From an uncultured Trueperaceae bacterium (GTDB lineage: Bacteria > Deinococcota > Deinococci > Deinococcales > Trueperaceae): a stretch of 21,199 nucleotides of DNA. Made by a program: the position numbers and the translations under genes. Position 1 is the first letter of the stretch. Each line of letters starts with the position of its first letter. Positions 9,726 through 18,479 of the stretch are shown piece by piece. The stretch spans positions 1 through 21,199 of the forward strand of contig CALCHY010000395.1 in the NCBI GenBank assembly GCA_937907415.1, read 5' to 3'. The notes under the pieces were generated by a model that was not told where the DNA came from, made no database searches, and saw nothing but the letters and a program-made list of their open reading frames with translations.

Positions 9726-10793
9726 CTACTCGTGCAGACTGATCCTGCTCTCGTCGCCCACCACCATGCGGTGGGTGGCCGGCCGTGAGTCGTGGCCCGT
9801 GATAACCACGTCTTCACCTATCAGGCTGGCTTGAATGCGGGGTTTCACTCCGGCGATGACGCTGCGGTTGCCGACCACCGAGTACTCCAGTTCGGCGTTG
9901 CGCACCTCGCAGTCGTCACCTATGGCCGTGAAAGGCCCGATGTAGGCGCCCTCCACGCGCGCGCCCGCGCCGATGATGACCGGCCCGAAGACGGTGGTGT
10001 CCTTGACGACAGCGCCCTCCCCGACTACGACCTCACCGACCAGGGTTGCGTTGGTCAACTCACCGCGTACGTCGCGCTTTAGGCGGGTGAGGAGCAGGCG
10101 GTTGGCGTCGAGGATGTCGTCTGGCTGGCCCGTGTCCTTCCACCAGCCTCGCACCGTCACAGGTACGACGACGTCGCCTGCCTCGATGAGGCGCTGGATG
10201 GCGTCGGTGATCTGGTACTCACCCTTGGCGCCGGGTGGCAGCCCCTCGATCATGGCGTGGATGCGGGGGTTGAAGACGTACACACCAGCCACCGCCAGGG
10301 TGCTGGGTGGGTCGGTGGGTTTCTCGACCAGCCTCGTGATGTGGTCGTTCTCCACCACGGCCACGCCGAGCGACTTCGCCGCGTCGTACGTGACCGGCAC
10401 GAGGGCCATGACGGCGCTGCTGCCCCCGGCCCTGAAGCGGTCGACGAACTCCGTGATGCCGTTCTCGAAAAGGTTATCGGAGAGGTACATGACGAACGTG
10501 TCGTCGCCCAGAAAGTCGCGTGACACCTTCACGGCGTGCGCCAGCCCCTGGGGCGGGTTCTGCATGATGTACTCGAAACGCGCGCCGGAGTAGGAGCCGA
10601 GCGTCTCCTTGATGGAGTTGAGCGTGAGGTAGCTGACCACTACCCCGATGTCCGTAACGCCAGCCTCGACCAGGTTGTCGACGGCGTGATGGATGAGGGG
10701 CTTGTTGGCCACCGCGATCGTCGGCTTGGGCTTGAGGCTAGTGATCGGCCGCAAGCGCGTCCCCAGCCCGGCCGCCAGGATCAGTCCCTTCAT
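9726..10793 (-). CDS. Long-form glucose-1-phosphate thymidylyltransferase-like nucleotidylyltransferase
   Basis: A 355-aa enzyme with two domains. Residues 1-240 form the nucleotidyltransferase (Rossmann-like) domain with the signature LAAGLGTRLRPIT and the substrate-binding GEYQITDAI and VEKPTDPPS motifs. Residues about 245-345 form a left-handed beta-helix of hexapeptide repeats (VGEVVVGEGAVV, FGPVIIGAGARV). This layout is that of the long RmlA/StrD-type dTDP-glucose synthases, which make dTDP-glucose from dTTP and glucose-1-phosphate for deoxysugar or cell-surface glycan synthesis; other NDP-sugar substrates cannot be excluded. GAGAGGG lies 6 nt upstream of ATG 10793, so the start is secure. 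No rmlB, C or D is next to it in the window. Confidence 0.9.
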   Translation of the reverse strand: MKGLILAAGLGTRLRPITSLKPKPTIAVANKPLIHHAVDNLVEAGVTDIGVVVSYLTLNSIKETLGSYSGARFEYIMQNPPQGLAHAVKVSRDFLGDDTFVMYLSDNLFENGITEFVDRFRAGGSSAVMALVPVTYDAAKSLGVAVVENDHITRLVEKPTDPPSTLAVAGVYVFNPRIHAMIEGLPPGAKGEYQITDAIQRLIEAGDVVVPVTVRGWWKDTGQPDDILDANRLLLTRLKRDVRGELTNATLVGEVVVGEGAVVKDTTVFGPVIIGAGARVEGAYIGPFTAIGDDCEVRNAELEYSVVGNRSVIAGVKPRIQASLIGEDVVITGHDSRPATHRMVVGDESRISLHE

Positions 10794-10901
10794 GACTACC
10801 CTCTCTGTCTGGGCGCCGCCCCGCCGGTAAGGCGATAAGGGCCCGGTGGTACTGAGTCGAAGATACCGCGACTAGCACCCCCGTGCGGGTACCATGCACC
10901 C

Positions 10902-11261
10902 ATGCTGACCTCATCCGACATCCGCCTGACCGTCGATATGGACGACGAGGGCGTCGAGGCCATCCGCTGGCAAGCCGACGACTCTCCCGAGCCGGGCACG
11001 CATGACGCCGGAGCCATGCTCCTCGCCCTCTGGGACACGGAAAAGCGCAACTCGCTGCGCATAGACATGTGGGTGAAGGAGTTGTCTGTGGACGACATGA
11101 ACGATTTCTTCTTCCAAACGTTCCTCTCGATGGCCGATACTTACCGCAGAGCAACTAACGACGCCGGCTTGGCTAGCGAGATCAAGCTGTTCGCCCGCGA
11201 CTTCGCGGATAAGGCTTCGCGCGCTGCCAGCGCGCACGCTGGAGCCGCGCCAAGGAGCTAG
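10902..11261 (+). CDS. gldC: GldC-like protein
   Basis: A 119-aa cytoplasmic protein. The pattern SDIRLTVDMD at the N terminus, LALWDTEKRNSLRIDMWVKEL in the middle and MNDFFFQTFLSMADTYRRATND towards the C terminus matches the GldC family, first named from gliding motility in Bacteroidota but also found as a stand-alone conserved protein in other phyla. No gliding genes are nearby, so a motility role is not implied here. The last 20 residues are Ala-rich and variable. The ribosome site is weak. The acyl-CoA synthetase gene follows after 38 bp on the same strand, probably in one transcript, and rmlA-like is divergent 108 bp upstream. Confidence 0.78.
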   Translation: MLTSSDIRLTVDMDDEGVEAIRWQADDSPEPGTHDAGAMLLALWDTEKRNSLRIDMWVKELSVDDMNDFFFQTFLSMADTYRRATNDAGLASEIKLFARDFADKASRAASAHAGAAPRS

Positions 11262-11299
11262 CCGCACGCCAGCCGGCCCGTTCGCAAGGAGGGGTCGAG

Positions 11300-13207
11300 A
11301 TGATCGTCACTACCGCGAAACCCCCACCCGGGCCAGGCAGGCTCGAGCTTGGGCGCATGCTTCCGAGCTTGCTCGATGAGGCGGTGCGGCAACGCCCTAA
11401 CCAGCAAGCGTTCAACGATCGGCTTTCGACCACGCCTGGCAAACCTGGGGGGCCAGGCCTGCCGTGGATCACGTTTTCCAACGCCGAGTTCCAGCGACGC
11501 GCGCAAGCCATGGCAGCCGGTTTGCGCGCCATGGGCCTGGAGCGCGGTGACCGCGTTGCGCTCTTCACTCACTCAGACATGAGCTTCGTGTTGGCCGATT
11601 TCGCGTGCCTGATAGCCGGCCTGGTCGACGTGCCCATCTACCTCACGCACACGCATGACGCCATGCGCTTCATCCTCAGCCAGAGTGGCAGCGCCGCGGT
11701 GCTCGTGTCTGACGAGGCGCTGCTGCACGAGATGCTCGAGGTCGCAGGCGGCCTAGCGGGAGTGAAGCTGATCGCGGTAGCTAACGGCCGGCCGAGCGGC
11801 AGCGGCGAGGGTGGCCCCCTCGTCACCGACTACGCCACCCTCGTGGCGCGCGGGGAGCAAGCCCTGGCCAAGGACCCCGGCCTGATCGCGAGCTACGCCG
11901 CCGAGCAACACGCCAGCGACGTTGCGACGATCATCTACACCTCCGGCACGACCGGCGCGCCCAAGGGGGTGATGCTCAGCCACGAGAACCTATCGAGCAA
12001 CGCCATCGGGTCACTCTCCGATCTGCCCACCTACCTCGAAGGCCCGGACGAAACGGTCCTGTCTTTCCTGCCCCTCAGCCACATCTTCGCGCGTACCCTC
12101 ATGTATGCAAGCGTGTACTTCGGGTCGACCGTCTACTTCGGCACCACCGATTCGGTGCGCGAGGACCTGCAAGAGGTGAAGCCGACCTTCATGGCGGCGG
12201 TGCCGCGCGTGCTCGATAAGTCGTGGGAGCGCATGGAAGCCGTTGGCGGCGCGCTCACGGGCGTCAAGAAGGCGCTGTACGCCCGCGCGCTCGAGTTCGC
12301 GGCCGAGTTCGACGTGCGCCACGAGCCGACGGGCCTGGCGGCGCTCCAGCGCGGGGTCCTCGACCGCCTCGTCTACTCCAAGTGGCGGGAGGCCCTCGGG
12401 GGGCGCCTGCGCACCATCATCGTGGGCGGCGCCGCGCTGCGTGGCGAGCTCGTCAACCGCCTGGGTGCGGCGCACATCGTCGTGCTGCAGGGTTACGGCC
12501 TTACGGAGACGAGCCCCGTCATCAGCTTCAACCGGCCCGGCCGCAACCGCGCCGGCACGGTGGGGGAGGCCATCCCGGGCGTCGAGATCGGCATCACCGA
12601 AGAGGGCGAGATCGTCACGCGCGGCCCGCACGTCATGTTGGGCTACTTCGCCAACCCCGAGGAGACCGCCAAGGTCATCGACCATGACGGTTGGTTCCAC
12701 ACTGGCGACCTCGGCAAGCTCGAAGACGGCTACCTCTCGATCACTGGGCGCCTCAAGAGCATCTTCAAGCTCTCGACCGGCAAGTACGTCATGCCCGACC
12801 CCATCGTCGAGCGGCTGGAGGCCAACCCGCTCATCGCCACGGCCATCATCGCCGGGTCTGGGGAGAAGTACTGCACAGCGCTCCTCTTCCTCGACCACGA
12901 GACCCTAACCGCGCGCTACGGCGTCGCCACCGCCGACGTGCTGCGCAAAGCTGGGTTAGCCTCCGAGCTCCGCGAGGTTGTGAGGCACGCTAACGCCGGC
13001 ATGCCGGACTGGTCGTCGGTCAAGCGCGTGGCGGCCCTCGTCAAGCAGCTCGGCATGGCAGACGGCTCGGTGACCCCCAAGTTGAGCGTCCGCCGCGACA
13101 AGGTCGTGGCAGACAACGCGGCCGTGCTGCGCCTGCTGTACGACGAGGCGCCCGCGCCGGAAGGGGCGCTGTTCATCGAGGTGCTGCCAGCGGGGGTGGC
13201 GGTCTGA
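11300..13207 (+). CDS. Long-chain acyl-CoA synthetase (AMP-forming)
   Basis: A 635-aa ANL-superfamily enzyme that activates fatty acids through an acyl-AMP to acyl-CoA for beta-oxidation or lipid synthesis. Visible motifs are the P-loop IIYTSGTTGAPKG (about 211-223), the FLPLSHIFAR segment, the GYGLTETSP motif A5, the hinge region WFHTGDLGKLEDGYLSITGR (A7-A8) and KLSTGKYVMPDPIVE near the C-terminal domain. The HIFAR form and the KLSTGKYV motif are those of the long-chain FadD/FAA-like (AMP-dependent synthetase 'FAA1') subgroup. No signal peptide is present. The start at 11300 has GGAGG 9 nt upstream. The stop overlaps the possible CTG start of the nuclease gene downstream. Confidence 0.93.
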   Translation: MIVTTAKPPPGPGRLELGRMLPSLLDEAVRQRPNQQAFNDRLSTTPGKPGGPGLPWITFSNAEFQRRAQAMAAGLRAMGLERGDRVALFTHSDMSFVLADFACLIAGLVDVPIYLTHTHDAMRFILSQSGSAAVLVSDEALLHEMLEVAGGLAGVKLIAVANGRPSGSGEGGPLVTDYATLVARGEQALAKDPGLIASYAAEQHASDVATIIYTSGTTGAPKGVMLSHENLSSNAIGSLSDLPTYLEGPDETVLSFLPLSHIFARTLMYASVYFGSTVYFGTTDSVREDLQEVKPTFMAAVPRVLDKSWERMEAVGGALTGVKKALYARALEFAAEFDVRHEPTGLAALQRGVLDRLVYSKWREALGGRLRTIIVGGAALRGELVNRLGAAHIVVLQGYGLTETSPVISFNRPGRNRAGTVGEAIPGVEIGITEEGEIVTRGPHVMLGYFANPEETAKVIDHDGWFHTGDLGKLEDGYLSITGRLKSIFKLSTGKYVMPDPIVERLEANPLIATAIIAGSGEKYCTALLFLDHETLTARYGVATADVLRKAGLASELREVVRHANAGMPDWSSVKRVAALVKQLGMADGSVTPKLSVRRDKVVADNAAVLRLLYDEAPAPEGALFIEVLPAGVAV

Positions 13208-14316
13208 AGTTCAGGCCACTCCCTCTCCTCGCCGCTCTGTTGGGACTCGCGTTGGTGGCTTGCGTGCCGCCTCTGGCGGTGGCCGCCGCATACGAGGTGC
13301 AGGGGCAGTTGCAGGGCCCCTACCGGGTGGACCGCGTGGTGGATGGCGACACCCTCCGCGTGCTCGTGGTCCCCGGCACGCTCGGGGCAACCGGCGCCAC
13401 TAGAGACAGCCTGCCCGTGAGGCTGGTCGGCATAGACACGCCCGAGACCAGGAAGCCCGGCGCGGCCGTGCAGGCGTACGGGCCCGAGGCCACTGAGTTC
13501 GTGGTGGACTTGCTTGCTGGCCGCGAGGTCTACCTCGAACTCGACCTGGACGCATACGATCGTTACGAGCGGCTCCTCGCGTACGTGTATTACCGGGACG
13601 CGGCCGGCGCGTGGCTGGCACCTGATGGCAGGCGCTACTCGCAGGTCAACCTAGCTGTAGCGCAGGCGGGCTTGGCGCAACCCATGACCATTCAACCCAA
13701 CAGCCGCTACGCGGACCTGTACGTGGCCGCCGTGCGCAGCGCCCGTGAGGAGGGGCGGGGCATGTGGGCAGGCGTCTTGACTGCCGCCGGGCCCGATAGT
13801 TGCCCTACGTCCGGCGTGTATTTCAGTGAGTACGTGGAGGGCAGCGGGAACAACAAGGCTCTCGAGGTCTACAACGGCACGGCAGCGAGTATTGACCTAG
13901 CCTGCTTGACGGTAGAGATGTACTTCAATGGCGCCACCACGGCGGGCTTCGGCGTGGCGCTGGTGGGGGAGTTGCCGCCCGGCGCCGCGTTCGTGCTGTG
14001 GCACGAGGCGGCGGGTGCGGGGCTCCTGGCCGCGGTGGCGGACCTGCCCTTCAGCCAACGCAGCGGTTTCGGGTGGTTCAACGGTAACGACGCCGTGGTG
14101 CTGAGGGGCCCCGCCGGCGTGCTCGATCGTATTGGAGCGATCGGGGAGGAGCCTCCCAGTGGTTACTGGGGCCGGGAGGCGCGCACTAAGGACCACACCC
14201 TCAGGCGCGCCGCAGGTGTTGCCACTGGTGACCCTAAGGCCCACGCGCCGTTCGATCCGGCTGTTGAGTGGGTGGAGTATCCGCGTGACACGTTCGGCGG
14301 GCTGGGAGAGAGGTAG
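13204..14316 (+). CDS. Exported staphylococcal-nuclease-like thermonuclease fused to a lamin-tail domain
   Basis: A 370-aa protein if read from CTG 13204. Residues about 35-195 are an SNase domain with the catalytic set R73 (RLVGIDTPE), D78, E81 and R123 (YERLLAY), plus the VVDGDT entry motif. The spacing of R73, D78 and E81 equals that of R35, D40 and E43 in staphylococcal nuclease. After about residue 200 comes a lamin-tail (LTD) beta-sandwich (GVYFSEYVEGSGNNKALEVY...), a module common in secreted nucleases. The first start of a standard type is TTG 13240, but it would discard most of the signal peptide. The codons from CTG 13204 read LKFRPLPLLAALLGLALVAC, a lipoprotein-like signal with lipobox LVAC. 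That CTG overlaps the upstream stop as CTGA, which suggests translational coupling. Nuclease family certain; start uncertain. Confidence 0.85.
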   Translation: MKFRPLPLLAALLGLALVACVPPLAVAAAYEVQGQLQGPYRVDRVVDGDTLRVLVVPGTLGATGATRDSLPVRLVGIDTPETRKPGAAVQAYGPEATEFVVDLLAGREVYLELDLDAYDRYERLLAYVYYRDAAGAWLAPDGRRYSQVNLAVAQAGLAQPMTIQPNSRYADLYVAAVRSAREEGRGMWAGVLTAAGPDSCPTSGVYFSEYVEGSGNNKALEVYNGTAASIDLACLTVEMYFNGATTAGFGVALVGELPPGAAFVLWHEAAGAGLLAAVADLPFSQRSGFGWFNGNDAVVLRGPAGVLDRIGAIGEEPPSGYWGREARTKDHTLRRAAGVATGDPKAHAPFDPAVEWVEYPRDTFGGLGER

Positions 14317-14373
14317 GGCTCAAGTTGCGGCAGGTACTAGAAGAGCCGCCACGCAGTTAGCCGGCCCTCCCGC

Positions 14374-15247
<874 letters not shown>

Positions 15248-15255
<8 letters not shown>

Positions 15256-16357
15256 GCTCGGTGGCTCCTAGGGGCTGCTGCTGAGTGACGCAGTGGAAGG
15301 CGCCGCCGCCCGTGATGAGGCTCGAGGCGCTAAGCCCGATGACCTCGCGGCCGGGGAAGAGGGGGCGCAGGATGTTGAGGGCCTGTTCGTCGTTCACGTC
15401 GTCGTATTGCGGCACCACGACGAAGCCGTTGCCGATGTAGAAGTTGGCGTAGGTAGGCGGCAGCCGCTGACCCTCCAGCTCCATGCGGCGCTGTGGCAGT
15501 GGCAGCTCTACCACGCGGTAGGGTGCGCCGTTTGCCGTGCGCAGGCCCCTCAACTGCTTCAGGTTGTGCGCCATGGTGGCGTGGTTAGGGTCGTCGGTGC
15601 GTGGTTCGACGGCGCAGACGATGGTGTCGTCGCTCGTGAAGCGGACGATGGTGTCTATGTGCCCGTCCGTGTGGTCGCCCTCCAGGCCTCGCTCCAGCCA
15701 CACCAGCTCGCGGATGCCAAGGTGGTCGCGCAGCAGCAGCTCGATCTGTGCGGCGCTGAGTTCGGGGTTGCGGTTGGGTTCGAGGAGGCAGGACCGGGTC
15801 GTGAGGCAGACGCCCGCGCCGTTGATCTCGAGCGCGCCCCCCTCCATGATGGCGGGCACCGCGAAGCGCTTCATGCCGATGCGCGAAGCAACGGTGGCGG
15901 GCGCCCGGTCGTCGTCCTGCCACGGGGCGTACTTCTCGCCCCAGGCGTTGAAGCCCCAGTCGGTGATGGCCACGCGGCCGGGCTGGCCGTTCTCGGCGGG
16001 GAGTTGCACGAACAGTGGGCCGTTGTCGCGGAACCACACGTCGTTCAGCGGCATGAGGTTGTAACGCAGCCTGCCGAGGGCCGCCTCGGCGCCGGCGCCG
16101 TGCAGCTTGGCGGCCGCGGCCCCGATGCGGGTGCGCGCGTCGGCCTCCGACTCCTGGTCCCTCACGTTCAGCGCCACGGGCTCGAAACGCAAGATGGTGG
16201 CTACCAGGTCGGCGAACTCGCGCCTGACACCCTCCAGGTGGCCGACCCAGAGCTCGTCGTCGAACGGCCATGACGTCCAGGTGGCGGCGTGGGGTGCCCA
16301 CTCGGGGGGCATGCGGTAGCCAAGCGAGGCTGGGGTGGGGTACGAAGTCGTAGCCAT
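15248..16357 (-). CDS. aguA: Agmatine deiminase
   Basis: A 369-aa enzyme of the peptidylarginine-deiminase-like fold that converts agmatine to N-carbamoylputrescine and ammonia. Key parts are the N-terminal PPEWAPHAATWTSWP, the WFRDNGP and MEGGALEINGAG active-site loops, the catalytic pair around DHTDGHID, and the nucleophile C356 in GGGAFHCVTQQQP near the C terminus. All are as in characterised agmatine deiminases, and the length is normal. The ribosome site (CAGGAG) sits very close to ATG 16357. The first 36 codons and 49 bp of upstream DNA lie in a 158-bp segment that is repeated at 19363-19520, so the native upstream region of this gene may have been moved 3.1 kb away by an insertion. Confidence 0.96.
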
Positions 16358-16406
16358 GCTCCTGCCAGTTTAGGCCGGAGAGGAGGGCGCGGAGGTTCGT
16401 GTGAGG
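16249..16406. repeat. 158-bp direct repeat, copy 1 (start region of intact aguA)
   Basis: Matches 19363-19520 in the same orientation at a fixed offset of 3114 bp, with four mismatches (16346, 16354, 16362, 16393) and no gaps. The first 97 bp are identical and all four mismatches lie in the last 61 bp, around and upstream of the aguA start codon. Identity ends sharply at both sides (G16407 against C19521 on the right). Confidence 0.95.
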
Positions 16407-16530
16407 GCGGGCGCCCGAGTCACGCGTAGGACAGACTTCGAGAGAGTCATTTTCTCCAATTTCGACATCGATTGATTCCGCGTACTAGGCAGAGACGCTC
16501 GCCAAGAATCAGTCAGAGGGGGAGACCCAC

Positions 16531-16847
16531 ATGCTCCGAACTAGGCAGCCACTGCCATTGAGGTTGCTTTGTACACCGATTGCGCTTACGTTTCTGGCGG
16601 CTTTGAAGGAACTCCCTTATCGTTCTCTTATCGTTCTCTTATCGTTCTCGGTTTCGCTAGCCCCACGGCTCTTCGACCTAAAATTGCGCAGCGCCGGCCG
16701 ATCGTGGGAGCAGGACACTCTGGCACCACTTTGGCCTGCATGTGGTGCCCCGAACTTGCAAACTTCCTGTGTACTGATGTAGAACGCAGGACATTTGAGT
16801 CGATCCCGCGTCAAGTAGACTTCGGGAAATTCGGATCTGCAATTTAG
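16531..16847 (+). pseudogene. Small exported CxxC protein, out of frame because of an 11-bp tandem repeat
   Basis: ATG 16531 follows a strong ribosome site (AGGGGGAG). It begins MLRTRQPLPLRLLCTPIALT, a basic then hydrophobic signal or anchor. As written, this frame runs through three copies of an 11-bp repeat (16616-16648) and stops at 16782 with an unlikely Leu/Ser/Pro-rich sequence. Removing one 11-bp copy joins it to the frame that ends at 16847, giving a 101-aa protein with C66-M-W-C69, C77 and a charged C terminus (VERRTFESIPRQVDFGKF). The restored stop lies 15 bp before the next gene, which fits an operon. I do not recognise the family. It may be a pseudogene or an OFF state of a phase-variable gene. 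Confidence 0.55.
16616..16648 (+). repeat. Triple tandem repeat of an 11-bp unit
   Basis: CTTATCGTTCT occurs three times without mismatch at 16616-16626, 16627-16637 and 16638-16648. It lies inside a coding frame, and because 11 is not a multiple of three each gain or loss of a unit shifts the downstream frame. Confidence 0.97.
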
Positions 16848-16862
16848 GGCTCGGGGGGTCGC

Positions 16863-17024
16863 GTGAAAAGGACTAGGTTGGCATCAGCGCTTATCGTATT
16901 TCTGGCGATTGGAGCGCGAGTCGCTTGGCTCAATTCCGATGTCAAAGATCGCGTGACTGAGGTTATCGTCCATCAGAAGCATGTCAATGCGCAGTACTTT
17001 TCCGACAGGCTTACGCAGTCTTAG
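16863..17024 (+). pseudogene. 5' fragment (membrane anchor) of the thioredoxin-like gene, ended by an in-frame amber codon
   Basis: GTG 16863 lies 4 nt after a run of six Gs (16853-16858 region) and encodes an n-region KRTR, a hydrophobic core (LASALIVFLAIGARVAWL) and a charged helix (KDRVTEVIVHQKHV), then TAG at 17022-17024 as codon 54. The same frame continues past the TAG as LLERARLVARLIEIARE straight into the thioredoxin-like reading frame below. So the two parts look like one gene with a CAG-to-TAG change or another nonsense mutation. The 53-aa product alone would be a short anchor with no domain. Confidence 0.6.
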
Positions 17025-17045
17025 CTCCTTGAGCGCGCCCGTTTA

Positions 17046-18026
17046 GTGGCCCGCCTAATAGAAATAGCTAGGGAAGGGGGAGGGTATGGCCCATCGGTAG
17101 GGCATAGAATTTCAAGCGGACAGGCGGATGCGCTTAGTGCTTCGCGTCAGCCGTACATTCTCGTTACTGGGTATGCCACCTGTCAGACTTGTCGAGCATT
17201 TATCGATGCCTTTTGGCCGTTAGCGGCCGCCATTGGCGTTGAATTGATCTATTATGCTAGTGAACTGGAAGGTAGCCCGACTGTCGCAGATCCGCCCGGG
17301 GTTCGCACCATTACTTACCCACAACTGGAGCCTCTGGGCATGTCGCCGCTCGGTACCATCCCGTTTATTCCATCCGTGTTCTTAATCCGTGAGAATGTGG
17401 TGCAATACTCCGCTCACGGGGCTATAATTCAGACCGATATGGTCCAGGCGGATATTGTGCGGTTTCTAGGTTCGGAGTCGAATCCGGCGAGCCATTTAGG
17501 TCCTCAAGAAGGAAGTGTCCCACAGATTGCTTCGACAGGAAGGTCAAGTGTGGTCGTGAATGAAGCTGGGTTGGGTGACATCAGCACTGGTGTAGATGTT
17601 GTATTTGTGTTTGATGATGATTGTCCGCAGACACCCTTTGTGTATGGCCCCCTTATGGAGTCGTTGCGGTCAGCACAGCCCGATATTGAAGTCTGGGTAT
17701 TCGTAGTTGGTAGCGATAGCGCCGAATCTGTGGTTGAGTACACTAGGACCGCATTCCCTTGGATACACGTTAGTCAAGTTGCTTCCGTGCGGCACCCTCG
17801 TTCAATGAGCGACACGGCTGACTACGCGTCTGTTGTGCGTCCCGAGGTTTGGTACTACAGGGACGGACATTTTGTCACGAGCCTATTCGGGCAACTGGTC
17901 GGCTGGCAATCTGTTCCCGGGCACTTAGATGCGTGGGCGTTTGCTGAGGCAAGTCTGCAGGTCGCGAACTGTGTGGTGATGGGCGATATCGACTCACTTA
18001 GCGGAGAACTAACATGTGAGGGTTAG
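17046..18026 (+). CDS. Thioredoxin-fold protein with two Trx-like halves (main part of an amber-interrupted gene)
   Basis: A 326-aa frame. Residues 36-145 look like a thioredoxin-type domain: strand QPYILVTGYAT, redox-like C46-Q-T-C49, a helix, and a strand with a cis-Pro-like TIPFIPSVFLI. Residues 183-300 look like a second such domain (VDVVFVFDDDCPQTPF with a single C193, then a strand and VVRPEVWYYRDGHFV), probably redox-inactive or with a different role. GTG 17046 is the first start after the amber codon at 17022 and has no ribosome site, so the natural start is probably GTG 16863 with its membrane anchor. In that form the protein would sit on the outer face of the membrane. Specific family not recognised; redox partner or disulfide handling is inferred from the CxxC. 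Codon use is unlike the surrounding polyamine genes. Confidence 0.7.
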   Translation: MARLIEIAREGGGYGPSVGHRISSGQADALSASRQPYILVTGYATCQTCRAFIDAFWPLAAAIGVELIYYASELEGSPTVADPPGVRTITYPQLEPLGMSPLGTIPFIPSVFLIRENVVQYSAHGAIIQTDMVQADIVRFLGSESNPASHLGPQEGSVPQIASTGRSSVVVNEAGLGDISTGVDVVFVFDDDCPQTPFVYGPLMESLRSAQPDIEVWVFVVGSDSAESVVEYTRTAFPWIHVSQVASVRHPRSMSDTADYASVVRPEVWYYRDGHFVTSLFGQLVGWQSVPGHLDAWAFAEASLQVANCVVMGDIDSLSGELTCEG

Positions 18027-18083
18027 AGAATCGTGCGAATGATGGCAGTCCGCCACTCAGTTACACACTTTGGGAGGTCCTAA

Positions 18084-18380
18084 ATGAAGTCGTCAATCAT
18101 AGGGGCTGCGGTGTTATTAGCCGGATTTCTCGTTGCTATACCCGCGCCTACTTCGGCCCATAACTACAGCGAGGATCACGTTGCCGGATGGGATTGTAAC
18201 CTGTGCAGCTCGAGCTACGGACGCATAGTCGAAGAGGTGGTAACCACATATTATGCGGAAACGAATAGCATGCCGGGCCATGATCATAAGATTGACGGCG
18301 TTCAAACAACATTCTACGTGTATCCGTGTGATACCTGTGGACTTACCCTAAGCGGCCCGACCCCAATTGGAGGCGAGTGA
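18084..18380 (+). CDS. Small secreted protein with two CxxC motifs, unknown family
   Basis: A 98-aa frame starting 6 nt after GGGAGG, so the start is well supported. Residues 1-25 are a clear signal peptide (MKSSIIGAAVLLAGFLVAI..., cleavage likely after APTSA). The mature 73-aa part has C38-N-L-C41 and C82-D-T-C85, plus His residues at 26, 32, 66 and 68. This could be a four-Cys metal site (zinc ribbon-like), two disulfides, or a thiol substrate of the neighbouring Trx-like protein. I know no named family. It starts 57 bp after the Trx-like gene on the same strand. Codon choice is AT-richer than the chromosome around it. Confidence 0.75.
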   Translation: MKSSIIGAAVLLAGFLVAIPAPTSAHNYSEDHVAGWDCNLCSSSYGRIVEEVVTTYYAETNSMPGHDHKIDGVQTTFYVYPCDTCGLTLSGPTPIGGE

Positions 18381-18410
18381 CGCCCAAGGCCATGGGCGAG
18401 TTGGTTTCTG
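18381..18410 (+). terminator. Weak hairpin after the small CxxC gene
   Basis: CGCCCA (18381-18386) and TGGGCG (18393-18398) form a 6-bp stem directly after the stop codon, followed by T-rich GTTGGTTTCTGTT. The stem is short, so it may only attenuate read-through into the peptidase gene. Confidence 0.3.
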
Positions 18411-18479
18411 TTAGTGGAGATGGATTCGGGTCCGAATTGGCGAACGTTGGAGCCTAGTTCTATTGTGTTACTAGGGTTT

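Noticed and set aside
12011..12898. 295-aa minus-strand frame opposite the acyl-CoA synthetase
   Set aside because: Antisense shadow of conserved ANL motifs, with no start signal.
15293..16273. 326-aa open frame on the plus strand opposite aguA
   Set aside because: It is the antisense of an intact agmatine deiminase, has no ribosome site and is a product of high GC at third positions.
16569..16847. 92-aa frame starting at TTG 16569
   Set aside because: There is no ribosome site at the TTG. The downstream part is protein-like, but it is better explained as the second half of the frame starting at ATG 16531, displaced by the 11-bp repeat.
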